The position numbers and the translations under genes are program-made. From contig QHWY01000232.1 of the NCBI GenBank assembly GCA_003223875.1, positions 1-52,811 on the forward strand: a DNA stretch of 52,811 nucleotides. The letters are read 5' to 3'. Below the pieces are notes generated by a model. It did not search any database. It was not told the origin of the DNA and worked only from the letters and a program-made list of their open reading frames with translations. How positions within the stretch are numbered: position 1 is the stretch's first letter; every line of letters starts with the position of its first letter. Source of the DNA: Acidobacteriota bacterium (lineage in GTDB: Bacteria; Acidobacteriota; Terriglobia; 20CM-2-55-15). Below are positions 9,321 through 17,686 of this stretch, one piece after another.

Positions 9321-11615
9321 CTAGGTTTTTACTCGCAGTAGCATCCAGACGCCGCCGAAGCCGAAAATCAAGTTGGGAAACCAGGCTGCAATGAACGGCG
9401 ACAGCCGGTTGATGCCGCCGAGCTTATCGAAGAACTCGAACGCGGACCAATAAAAGATTCCGACGGCGAGGCACAATCCAATCCCATAGAACGCGCCTTT
9501 CTTGCCTGTGGTAAATGAAAATGGAATACCGATGATGGCCATGATGAACGAGACGAGCGGGAAGGAGAGCTTTCGATAGAGGTCGACCATCAACGTGCTG
9601 ACGTCGAACCCGCTCCGTTTTAGATAGGTAATATACCGTTTCAATTCCGGGTAGGTCATCTGCGCGGCCGTGCGGACTTCCTTTTTGAAATAATCCGGAC
9701 CATCGAGTTGATGCAAGTCGAGTCGGTCAAATGGCCGATAATCGACTCTGCCTTTCAGGTCCACGCGCCGCACCCAGCCATCTTCAAGAACCCAATGTGA
9801 TCCTTCCCACGAGCCACGTGTCGCGAATACCCATCGATTCAATTCAAATGTGTTTGGTTTGAATTCGAAGATTGAAATTCCGCCGAATAGATCCAGGTCC
9901 GGATCGAAATAGTTGTAGTGATAAATGCGGTCCTCGGAACCGGCCATCCATTTCCGCTGAGGATCTCGATAGGTTTGGGGCGCGCGTCCTTTGATGAGAT
10001 TCCGATATTCATCCTGCCGCTGGTTCGAGTACGGCAGCATAAAGTCCTGCACAAAATAGATACCGCCCGATAGCGCCAATCCCATTAGGATCAGCGGTAG
10101 CCCCAATCGATACAGGCTGATGGCGCCTGCTTTCACCGCAAGAGTCTCGTTGGTCTTCGTGAGCGTTCCCAAATTGATGAGGATGGCGAGCAATACAGTC
10201 AGTGGAAGCACGTAATACAAGATCTGCGGCAGGAGGTAGAAAAAATAACTGACGACGATGGCAGTGTCTATCTGATTTTTGACGATGTCGGGCAGGAGCT
10301 CGAAGAGCGTGACGAGAATAAACACGGACACGAATACAATTAGTACCAACACGAAAAAAAACCAGAAACCGCGCAACACGTAAATATCGAGCAACCTGAA
10401 AAATTTCGGGTGATGCGTCAGAGAATACTTCCAGCGGCTCCAGCGCGTCCGGCTGGTTCGAAACGTGGCGAACGTTCCGGAAAACCACCGCATCGCCGAG
10501 GCGAGCCGGGTTAACAGTTGGTTTTCGTGCTCACGATCGGATCGCGCCAGGAGAAAGAGCCCAAGCATCGCGAAAGCCAGGTTCGGCAGCCATGCTCCTA
10601 GAACAGGTGAGAACTGCGCATTGCCCGCGACACGCGTCCCCCCGATGAACGCGAGATAATAAATCAACATTAGAATGAGGCTTAAAACTAAGCCCATCGA
10701 TCTACTTCCACGTGTCGTAGAAACCCCTAACGGCAGGCCGACAAGCGTAAAGACCAAACACGCGAACGGAAGTGCGAATCGCCGATGAAACTCGATCTGC
10801 TCTTCGCGCGTCGCGGTCTTTGCGTGCATATTGTTCCAAATGGTTCGTGTAGCGATTTCCTGTATCGTGGGTTTGTCCGGTTTGGCTGGGGTTTCCGGGA
10901 TCGGAACCGAGATTCTCGTCCGCTCAAACGTATCGAAGGAGTACCGGTCAGGGGCGAGCGGCGAGACAACGTGAGTGCTTCCGTCGGTCAATGTAAGAAC
11001 GAACGCGTGATTCTCATCGTCCTTGAACAAGTTCCCGGAACGCGCGAAGGTTACGCGGGGCTGATCAGGCTGCGTCATATCGGCCAGCATGATGCCGTCC
11101 CAACGAAATCCTTCGGGCGTTTGAACATATAGGACGAGGTTCGTGAGGCTTTCGTTAAAGATACGCGGCTTGACTTCAAGTGATACCTGCTTTGCGGCAA
11201 TCTCGTAGCGCAATTCCCGCAAACGGGCCGCCTTACCCGGCGCGAACGAAGCGTTGATCGCCAGGCTCGTACCGCAGGCGATAAGGCCAAGCAGCATAAC
11301 CGGCAAGAGCAACCGAATCATTGAAAGGCCTGTGGCGCGGAAGGCGATCGCTTCGCTGTCGGACGATATTCTGCCGAATCCAGTCAAAATGCCTACCAAG
11401 ACGGCCATGGGAATGGTAAAAGTTAAGACGTTGGGTAGGATTGCTACGGAAATCGTCCAGATCTCGGAGATCGTGGCTGATTGGCGGACAATCAATTCCA
11501 GCAGCCATCCGATCTCGCGTGAGAAGGCCAGAAAGGCGACGAACGTGAGAGCCGCCAGGGCAATGAGGGATGGGAAAAAGATCTCTCTAAAAATGTAGCG
11601 GTCGAGCGTCTTCAT
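9321..11615 (-). CDS. Fused LptF-LptG lipopolysaccharide export permease
   Basis: 764 residues, twice the length of LptF or LptG. The N-terminal half (about 1-365, starting MKTLDRYIFREIF) and C-terminal half (about 405-764, starting LLDIYVLRGFWFFF) each have the YjgP/YjgQ layout: two or three helices, a periplasmic beta-jellyroll, three helices. LptF and LptG normally pair with LptB2 to extract LPS from the inner membrane and pass it to LptC/A; here both membrane partners appear to be one chain. Each half keeps the P-rich loop after the first helices (TIPMAVLVGIL; VLPLTVLLAIL). ATG 11615 is preferred to the TTG one codon earlier. Divergent from the GH57 gene with a 30-bp gap. Confidence 0.92.
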   Translation of the reverse strand: MKTLDRYIFREIFFPSLIALAALTFVAFLAFSREIGWLLELIVRQSATISEIWTISVAILPNVLTFTIPMAVLVGILTGFGRISSDSEAIAFRATGLSMIRLLLPVMLLGLIACGTSLAINASFAPGKAARLRELRYEIAAKQVSLEVKPRIFNESLTNLVLYVQTPEGFRWDGIMLADMTQPDQPRVTFARSGNLFKDDENHAFVLTLTDGSTHVVSPLAPDRYSFDTFERTRISVPIPETPAKPDKPTIQEIATRTIWNNMHAKTATREEQIEFHRRFALPFACLVFTLVGLPLGVSTTRGSRSMGLVLSLILMLIYYLAFIGGTRVAGNAQFSPVLGAWLPNLAFAMLGLFLLARSDREHENQLLTRLASAMRWFSGTFATFRTSRTRWSRWKYSLTHHPKFFRLLDIYVLRGFWFFFVLVLIVFVSVFILVTLFELLPDIVKNQIDTAIVVSYFFYLLPQILYYVLPLTVLLAILINLGTLTKTNETLAVKAGAISLYRLGLPLILMGLALSGGIYFVQDFMLPYSNQRQDEYRNLIKGRAPQTYRDPQRKWMAGSEDRIYHYNYFDPDLDLFGGISIFEFKPNTFELNRWVFATRGSWEGSHWVLEDGWVRRVDLKGRVDYRPFDRLDLHQLDGPDYFKKEVRTAAQMTYPELKRYITYLKRSGFDVSTLMVDLYRKLSFPLVSFIMAIIGIPFSFTTGKKGAFYGIGLCLAVGIFYWSAFEFFDKLGGINRLSPFIAAWFPNLIFGFGGVWMLLRVKT

Positions 11616-11645
11616 CAAGAGTCCGAAACCATATTCTGCATCATT

Positions 11646-13214
11646 ATGTCCATTCTCGTCTCATTTCTGTGGCACATGCATCAACCTTTCTACAAAGATC
11701 TCGTTCGGGGATGCTATGTCATGCCATGGGCTTACTTGCACGGCACCAAGGACTATCTGGGAATGGTCGCACTCCTGGAAGAATTTCCTGAGGTTCATCA
11801 GACATTCAATCTCGTCCCGTCCTTGGTGTTGCAACTGGAAGAATATGCGCGGGGCGAAGCTCGCGATCCGTCAATGGATCTGGCATTCAAGTCTGTTGAG
11901 CGATTGAGTGTAGAAGACCGGGCGATGATCATTGAGCGTTTCTTTCCGATTCCAATTCGAACGATGTTGCAACCGTTTCCGCGGTACTTCGAACTGTATG
12001 AGCGGCGAAGCGATCCATCCCGGCACCATGCTTTCTCGGATCAGGATATTCGCGATATTCAAGTATGGTGGACGCTGGTCTGGATGGATCACGATCGGCG
12101 TCCCAAGGACCTCGTTGAGAAGGGCAGAGACTTTTCTGAAGACGATAAGACCCGGCTGCGTCAAATCGTCCAAGACACGATTCGAGAAATCATTCCAGAG
12201 TACCGGCGCATGCAAGATCGGGGAAGCATCGAGATCTCGACGTCTCCCTTTTACCATCCCATCCTTCCGATCCTGATCGATAGCCGCGTGGACGACGGAA
12301 ACGTTCCTGTCGTTGTACATTTTCCGTATGACGCGCGCGAACATTTGTCACGCGCGCAGGTATTCATGCGCGAGCGTTTCGGAAGAACTCCGCAAGGGCT
12401 GTGGCCTTCAGAAGGTGCGGTTTCAAACGATGCTGCGCTTTTGGCCGCGTCGCTCGGCTTTCGATGGCTTGCGACCGACGAAGGGATTCTCGCGAAATCC
12501 GGGATGGATCTAAGCTGGGATAAGCGCCGCCGGCTTTATCGGCCATATCGGCGCGGCGACATCGCGATCTTTTTTCGAGACCGCGTGTTGTCCGACCTGA
12601 TTGGGTTTCAGTATATGCATGCTCCGGCCGCCGAAAGTGCAGCAGATCTTATTCAGCGACTCAAGGAGCTTCCCGGTGAGTCTCACATTCTGATCGCGCT
12701 CGATGGGGAAAATCCCTGGGACTACTACCCCAACAGCGGCCGCGATTTTCTCCGCCGGCTCTACCAAGGCATTCAGAAAGAACCGATGCTGCAGGCAGTC
12801 ACATTGTCCGAGGCGCTTGAGCGGCAAGCGGCAGAGAAGCTCGATTGGCTCGCCCCGGGCTCATGGGCGAACACAAATTTTAATATCTGGATCGGACACC
12901 CGGAGGATCATCAGGCGTGGGGCTGGATTGTCCTGGCGCGCGCCGCGCTTATGGAGCAGAAAGGCCGTATTCCGGAGGACCGTTGGAGTCTTGCCTATGA
13001 AGAATTGCTCGTAGCGGAAGGCAGCGACTGGATGTGGTGGTTCGGAAACGATTTCTCAAGTGATAGTGATGCCATTTTCGATTCGTTGTTCCGTCAGCAT
13101 ATCGGAAATATTTTTCAACTAGCGGGTCTCCCCGTTCCCGAGGGATTGCACGAACCCATCAAGAAAAATCTGGTGGGTAGAAAGCTGGTTATGGCGCCGC
13201 CTCCCAAAACCTAG
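11646..13214 (+). CDS. Glycoside hydrolase family 57 (alpha-amylase/glucanotransferase type)
   Basis: 522 residues of the COG1449 group. GH57 enzymes are retaining hydrolases or transferases of alpha-glucans. Motif 1 is HMHQP (residues 10-14); the likely nucleophile is E256 in GLWPSEGAVSND; WLATDEG follows; the likely acid/base is D353 in ALDGENPWDYYP. A helical C-terminal region follows with WIGHPEDHQAWGW and SDWMWWFGND. No signal peptide, so it acts on cytoplasmic glucan. The alpha/beta-hydrolase starts 1 bp after its stop, and glucan phosphorylase lies just beyond in convergent orientation, which fits glycogen or maltodextrin turnover. Exact specificity cannot be read from sequence. Confidence 0.9.
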   Translation: MSILVSFLWHMHQPFYKDLVRGCYVMPWAYLHGTKDYLGMVALLEEFPEVHQTFNLVPSLVLQLEEYARGEARDPSMDLAFKSVERLSVEDRAMIIERFFPIPIRTMLQPFPRYFELYERRSDPSRHHAFSDQDIRDIQVWWTLVWMDHDRRPKDLVEKGRDFSEDDKTRLRQIVQDTIREIIPEYRRMQDRGSIEISTSPFYHPILPILIDSRVDDGNVPVVVHFPYDAREHLSRAQVFMRERFGRTPQGLWPSEGAVSNDAALLAASLGFRWLATDEGILAKSGMDLSWDKRRRLYRPYRRGDIAIFFRDRVLSDLIGFQYMHAPAAESAADLIQRLKELPGESHILIALDGENPWDYYPNSGRDFLRRLYQGIQKEPMLQAVTLSEALERQAAEKLDWLAPGSWANTNFNIWIGHPEDHQAWGWIVLARAALMEQKGRIPEDRWSLAYEELLVAEGSDWMWWFGNDFSSDSDAIFDSLFRQHIGNIFQLAGLPVPEGLHEPIKKNLVGRKLVMAPPPKT

Positions 13215-13215
13215 C

Positions 13216-13803
13216 ATGACTTCGGAAACGGCCATCATCCTGGCTCATGGCGCAGGGCAGGGAATGAATTCGCCCTTCATGAGCTATTTTCACAGCGAGC
13301 TTGCAAAACGTGGTTTCCATTCCGTCAAGTTCAATTTCGAATACATGGATGCGAAACGCCGCGTGCCTGATCCGCAGCCGAAACTTCGGGCACGGTATCG
13401 CTCGATCATCGAAAACGTCATCAGAGAGCAGCAGCCAAAACGGCTCATCATTGGCGGAAAATCCATGGGTGGGCGAGTTGCCTCCTATGTTGCTGCCGAT
13501 ATCCCGGAAGTTCTGGGATTGATCTTTCTAGGTTACCCGCTTCATCCACCTGGTAAACCGGATCAGCTTCGCGACCAGCACCTGTACAGTCTTGCCGTTC
13601 CAATGCTCTTCATAAGTGGAACGAAGGATACATTTGCCGAGCGAGCGTTGCTCCAACGCGTCGTTGGCAAGATCGGCGCCAATGCGACATTGGAATGGAT
13701 CGAAGGAGGCGATCATTCCTTGAAAAGGAACCGCGGTGACACAGAATCGCTCGCGATCGCGTTGGACGCGATCCTCCGTTGGATCGAGCAACTCCCCTCC
13801 TAG
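13216..13803 (+). CDS. KANL3/Tex30-like alpha/beta-hydrolase
   Basis: 195-residue small alpha/beta-hydrolase. Oxyanion-side motif LAHGAGQGMNSPFM, nucleophile Ser in GGKSMGGRVAS, Asp in ISGTKDTF and His in EGGDHSLK make a complete triad. Bacterial members of this family have no firmly known substrate. It begins 1 bp after the GH57 stop, so the two are almost certainly cotranscribed. Its last residues (QLPS) and stop are encoded in the left arm of the downstream palindrome, mirroring the C-terminus of the convergent gene. Confidence 0.88.
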   Translation: MTSETAIILAHGAGQGMNSPFMSYFHSELAKRGFHSVKFNFEYMDAKRRVPDPQPKLRARYRSIIENVIREQQPKRLIIGGKSMGGRVASYVAADIPEVLGLIFLGYPLHPPGKPDQLRDQHLYSLAVPMLFISGTKDTFAERALLQRVVGKIGANATLEWIEGGDHSLKRNRGDTESLAIALDAILRWIEQLPS

Positions 13804-13979
13804 GTTGAGGTGTTGCAAAACTGCCGCAAAGCGGTTTTCGTCTGCTGTAGCGGCGGTCTATGACCGCCGGTACTTCGTTGATTCTGCGAAAAACCGGCGC
13901 TCATAGAGCACCGCTACAGTAAGAACCGAACCCGCTATTCCCTAGTTTTGCAACACCCTCCAATTAGGAGGGGAGTTGC
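13788..13979. repeat. Family-B palindrome copy 3 in private outer arms spanning two convergent stops
   Basis: Outer arms 13788-13822 and 13944-13979 are complementary over about 35 bp (GCAACTCCCCTCCTA ... TGTTGCAAAACT with a few mismatches). The inner family-B core at 13845-13919 runs from CTGTAGCGGCGGTCTATGA to CACCGCTACAG. The left arm contains the TAG of the hydrolase gene and the right arm the TAA of the glucan phosphorylase. Because the arms mirror each other, both proteins end in QLPS. The outer arms resemble family A (CCCCTCCTA type), so this may be a compound of both families. Probable bidirectional terminator. Confidence 0.88.
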
Positions 13980-16120
13980 CGTACTTCAGAACGCACCTTG
14001 ACGGCCTCTTTCGATGCCGGAACGTACATACGCGACGCGTATTCCTTCAGCATACGGCTTGCAGAAAAACGAGGAACGATGGAGCGGATCGATTCCTTCA
14101 GCATTTGAATCCAGCCGTGCGGTAGATCGTTTTTGTCGCGGTTATAGTAAAGCGGGATAATTTGTTGCTCCAGTAATCGATATAAGGACTCGGCATCGGC
14201 GGCGTCATCGTAGTGGACCTCGAGATCTTCTGGAGGATCACCAATCGCCCAGCCGTTGTTGCCGTTATAACCTTCGTACCACCATCCATCCAGCACGCTG
14301 ACGTTTAAAACGCCATTCATCGCGGCTTTTTGCCCGCTGGTACCGCACGCTTCGAGCGGCGGGCGCGGATTGTTCAGCCATACGTCGACGCCCTGTGTGA
14401 AAAAATGCGCCGCGTGCATCTCGTAATTTTCGACGAAAGCGACGTGGCCGGCCATGCCGTTATCGGCGGCCAACGAATAGATCTGATGGATGAGGTGCTT
14501 GCCGTGTTCGTCAGCCGGATGAGCCTTCCCGGCGAAAACGATCTGCACGGGACGCCACTGATCGAGCATCATTGTCCGAATGCGATTCAGGTCGTGAAAA
14601 ATCAAGGCAGCGCGTTTGTAACCGGTAAAACGCCGGGCAAAACCAATCGTGAGAGCGTCCGGATCAAGCAATGTTCCCATGGCAATGACCTGCCGAGGAT
14701 CGACTCGGTCGAGGGACCAGCGATCGCGCGCTTTCTCGCGGGCAAAGGTCAGGAACTTGCGTTTCAGGAACAAGTGAACATTCCAGATTTCCTCATCCGG
14801 AATGTCCATCACGCGATTCCAAAAGGCAATATCATCGTGGCGATCGACCCACTCAGGTCCGAGGTGCCGGTCGAAGAGAATGCTTAATTCTGGCGCAATC
14901 CACGTTGGGGCATGGGCACCATTGGTAACCGAAGTGATGGGAACTTGATCTTCCGAGAGAGCAGGCCAAACAATCTGCCACATGCGGCGAGTCACTCTTC
15001 CATGAAGATGGCTCACAGCGTTGCGCCACCCCGTCATCCGCAGCGCCAGAACCGTCATATTGAAGGAGTCGCCGAACTTGCCCAGTTCCATGAATTCCTG
15101 TTTCGTCAGACCCAGATCGTCCCAATACCCGGCGAAGTGTTGCTCCATCATATGCAAAGGAAACGCATCGTGACCGGCAGGCACAGGAGTATGGGTGGTA
15201 AAAAGACTTGTCGCGCGAATCTGTTCCGCTGCCTCGTCGAACGTCTGCCCCTGCTGAACGAACTCTCGCACGCGTTCCAGGAACATGAACGAGGTGTGGC
15301 CTTCATTCGCGTGAAAAACCGTAGGGTGGATTCCAAGGGCCCGGAGCACGCGCACGCCACCGATACCAAGCACAATCTCCTGTCGAACCCGGTGCTCTTT
15401 GTCTCCGCCATAGAGCCGCGCAGACAGCTCGCGATCGCCGTGCTGGTTTTCTTCGACATCGGTGTCCATGAGATAAAGCGGCACGGAGCCAAGATTTACA
15501 CGCCACACGACGACAAAGACGTTCAAGCTTCCGACCTTCAACTGGACGAGGAACCGGTCGTCATACTTGGGGCCTGCGGATTCGATCGGCGCTTCACGGC
15601 GTTCTAGCAGTTCGTAGATGTCTTCCTGCCAACCGTCAGCCTGGATCCTCTGATGAAAGTAGCCTTGCGGGTAGACGAACCCGACACCTAATAAAGGAAT
15701 TCCAAGGTCGCTGGATTCCTTGCAATGGTCACCTGCGAGAATTCCCAGGCCGCCCGAATAGATCGGAAGGGAAGTGTGGAGGCCGAACTCGGCTGAGAAA
15801 TAGGCCAAGGGTTCCTTGGCCAGGTCGGGAAACTGTCGAGGAAACCATTTGTCGCTCCGACGCGTGGCTCGATCCAATCCTTTCATCGTGACTTCATACT
15901 CGCGAAGAAAATCGGGATCGCGAGCAGCCGCGGACAACCGCGCCGGTTCAATATCGTGCAGAAGCTTGACAGGATTATGTTGTGTGTTTTTCCAGAGATC
16001 GGGATCGAGCCGCTTGAACAGAAGGCGGGCGCGGTAGTCCCAGCTCCATTTCAGGTTATAGGCAAGTTCCTCCAGTCGTTCGATCCGCTCAGGAACTTGG
16101 GGAAACCGTCGTATCTGCAT
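13964..16120 (-). CDS. glgP: Alpha-glucan (glycogen/maltodextrin) phosphorylase, GT35
   Basis: Releases glucose-1-phosphate from alpha-1,4-glucans with PLP. 718 residues, the shorter alpha-glucan phosphorylase type. N-terminal domain begins RIERLEELAYNLKWSWD; then AYFSAEFGLHTSLPIYSGGLGILAGDHCKES (substrate/PLP region), FHANEGHTSFM, FARRFTGYKRA (phosphate-binding) and GTSGQKAAMNG, whose Lys is the likely PLP anchor. The stop is within a palindrome arm that encodes the terminal QLPS. Transcribed after the aminotransferase gene (26-bp gap). With GH57 nearby this points to storage-glucan breakdown. Confidence 0.93.
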   Translation of the reverse strand: MQIRRFPQVPERIERLEELAYNLKWSWDYRARLLFKRLDPDLWKNTQHNPVKLLHDIEPARLSAAARDPDFLREYEVTMKGLDRATRRSDKWFPRQFPDLAKEPLAYFSAEFGLHTSLPIYSGGLGILAGDHCKESSDLGIPLLGVGFVYPQGYFHQRIQADGWQEDIYELLERREAPIESAGPKYDDRFLVQLKVGSLNVFVVVWRVNLGSVPLYLMDTDVEENQHGDRELSARLYGGDKEHRVRQEIVLGIGGVRVLRALGIHPTVFHANEGHTSFMFLERVREFVQQGQTFDEAAEQIRATSLFTTHTPVPAGHDAFPLHMMEQHFAGYWDDLGLTKQEFMELGKFGDSFNMTVLALRMTGWRNAVSHLHGRVTRRMWQIVWPALSEDQVPITSVTNGAHAPTWIAPELSILFDRHLGPEWVDRHDDIAFWNRVMDIPDEEIWNVHLFLKRKFLTFAREKARDRWSLDRVDPRQVIAMGTLLDPDALTIGFARRFTGYKRAALIFHDLNRIRTMMLDQWRPVQIVFAGKAHPADEHGKHLIHQIYSLAADNGMAGHVAFVENYEMHAAHFFTQGVDVWLNNPRPPLEACGTSGQKAAMNGVLNVSVLDGWWYEGYNGNNGWAIGDPPEDLEVHYDDAADAESLYRLLEQQIIPLYYNRDKNDLPHGWIQMLKESIRSIVPRFSASRMLKEYASRMYVPASKEAVKVRSEVRQLPS

Positions 16121-16146
16121 CCGCTCTTGTAGACTCGAAATCTACT

Positions 16147-17202
16147 TCAGGACAAACAGCGCTCGAAACTTTGGATGAAGTAGTCTACTTCCTCGTCGGT
16201 CACGTGTCCTACATGGCCAATCCGGAACGTCGTATCTTTTATTTTTCCCAATCCGCCGGCAATTTGGATCCCGAAGTCGTTTTCCAGCCTGCGGCGTAGC
16301 GCCGCGATATCAAATCCTTTGGGCGGGATTACGCCCGTAATTCCATTGCCGGGCTTCAACGGATAAATTTCCATACCACAGCGACAGACTAGATTGCGGA
16401 TGCGGTCGGCAACCTGTGCGCGCCGCGTAAAGATTTTATCCATACCTTGTGTCTGGATGAAATCGAGTGAACCGTCTAATTCCAGGAGTAATGAGAGTGC
16501 CGGCGTAAACGGCAATGCACCTTTCAATTTCTTCCAATCGAAATAAAACCGCGGCATCGTCGATCGTTCCACCTTTTCCCAGGCACGTGGTCCAACAGCG
16601 GCGACACCGAGACCTGGGGAGACCATCAAACCTTTCTGAGAGCCCGCCACGACGACGTCGATATTCCAGTTGTCCATTGCCATCGGGGATACGGCGAGTC
16701 CGGAAATGGCGTCGGCGGCGAAAATTTTGTTCTGTGACCGGAGGAGTTTTCCGATCTCCGCCATATCGTTCAGAACACCTGTCGAACTCTCGCTCCACGT
16801 ATGAAAAACGACCCCGGCCTTCGGCCATCGCTTCAACGCTGTATCGACTTCAGCCAGCGTGGCGCCCTGCCGCCAATCGACTTCGGCGGTGCGGACCGTT
16901 AGACCATAAGCCTTGGCAATATCGGCCCATCGCATCGCGAACGTTCCGCCAACAATCACAAGGACTTCTTCTCCGGGCGACGTCAGATTGACGACCGCCG
17001 ATTCCATGGCTCCCGTGCCCGAGCATGCGAGGAAGAGCACGTCACCTTGAGTACCGAAAAGAGGCTTGCAGCCGGCTTCTAGTTTGGAAAGCAACTCCGA
17101 CATCTGCGGCGACCGGTGATTGAACAAGGGCCGGTCACCCGCCGCTCTTACCAAGTCAGGTACCTGCATCGGACCCGGCAAGAAAAGCAAGGGCTTACGC
17201 AT
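16147..17202 (-). CDS. Class V PLP aminotransferase (alanine/serine-glyoxylate type)
   Basis: 351-residue fold-type I enzyme. N-terminal LFLPGPMQVPDLVRAAGDRP and HRSPQMSELL are the family opening, followed by LACSGTGAMESAVVNL and the PLP Lys in VVAGSQKGLM (about residue 190). Members transfer amino groups between Ser or Ala and glyoxylate, or act as the large subunit of a soluble hydrogenase-type aminotransferase; substrate is uncertain. ATG 17202 has GGAGGAG a few bases upstream. First gene of a likely pair with glucan phosphorylase, though no metabolic link is obvious. Confidence 0.88.
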   Translation of the reverse strand: MRKPLLFLPGPMQVPDLVRAAGDRPLFNHRSPQMSELLSKLEAGCKPLFGTQGDVLFLACSGTGAMESAVVNLTSPGEEVLVIVGGTFAMRWADIAKAYGLTVRTAEVDWRQGATLAEVDTALKRWPKAGVVFHTWSESSTGVLNDMAEIGKLLRSQNKIFAADAISGLAVSPMAMDNWNIDVVVAGSQKGLMVSPGLGVAAVGPRAWEKVERSTMPRFYFDWKKLKGALPFTPALSLLLELDGSLDFIQTQGMDKIFTRRAQVADRIRNLVCRCGMEIYPLKPGNGITGVIPPKGFDIAALRRRLENDFGIQIAGGLGKIKDTTFRIGHVGHVTDEEVDYFIQSFERCLS

Positions 17203-17335
17203 CCAAAACTCCTCCAGACCTATAAAAACGGCAGAGCACTCGGGCCTGAAAAACGGCCCGAAGGCAAAAAATGATCATACCAGAAACATTCTAGCTCCGG
17301 GCCGAATGACATTGTGAAGTTCGCTCGGCGCACGA
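17203..17335. other. Leader region of the aminotransferase gene
   Basis: Contains the ribosome-binding site and a short CGGGCC/GGCCCG hairpin at about 17240-17260 followed by an A-rich stretch. No gene is seen. The promoter for the aminotransferase probably lies here, but no box is clear enough to place. Confidence 0.4.
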
Positions 17336-17484
17336 TAGCTAGTTTCTGTCTCGAAACTCGGATTTGGGCGGTCATAGACCGCCCCTACAGTAGAGGATCT
17401 ACAGTAGCGGAATCAACACTGTAGGCGCGGTCTGTGACCGCGCACTGTCCACATTCGAAGGAGTTTCGAGACAGAAACTAGCTA
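17336..17484. repeat. Family-B palindrome copy 4 in perfect 24-bp private arms
   Basis: Arms 17336-17359 and 17461-17484 are exact reverse complements over 24 bp (containing TTTCTGTCTCGAAACTC). Inside, GGGCGGTCATAGACCGCCCC and a second GCGCGGTCTGTGACCGCGC form the family-B core, with several ACTGTAG/CTACAGT ends. It directly abuts the next palindrome. Confidence 0.88.
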
Positions 17485-17651
17485 GCAGCCCATGCCGCCG
17501 CAACCCGAAGGGCGCATGGCGGTTGCGGGCAGCATGCGTCGTCGCGCCTCGTCGCCGATGAAAGAGCATCGACTCCTCGGCGCTCCTAGCCTTCTACCCG
17601 CAAGCGCCATGCGCGCGCCCCCTCAGAGTTCTGCCAGATACGGGCTGCTAG
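17482..17651. repeat. Nested palindrome of a third type
   Basis: Outer 10-bp arms CTAGCAGCCC (17482-17491) and GGGCTGCTAG (17642-17651) enclose a second 21-nt pair at 17512-17532 and 17594-17614 (core GCGCATGGCGGTTGCGGGC, two mismatches). Its left arm overlaps the end of the preceding palindrome by 3 bp. No coding potential. It ends 35 bp before the UPF0182 start. Confidence 0.8.
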
Positions 17652-17686
17652 ACCTCCTCCCAACAACTCTATAGTATGGGAGGGCG

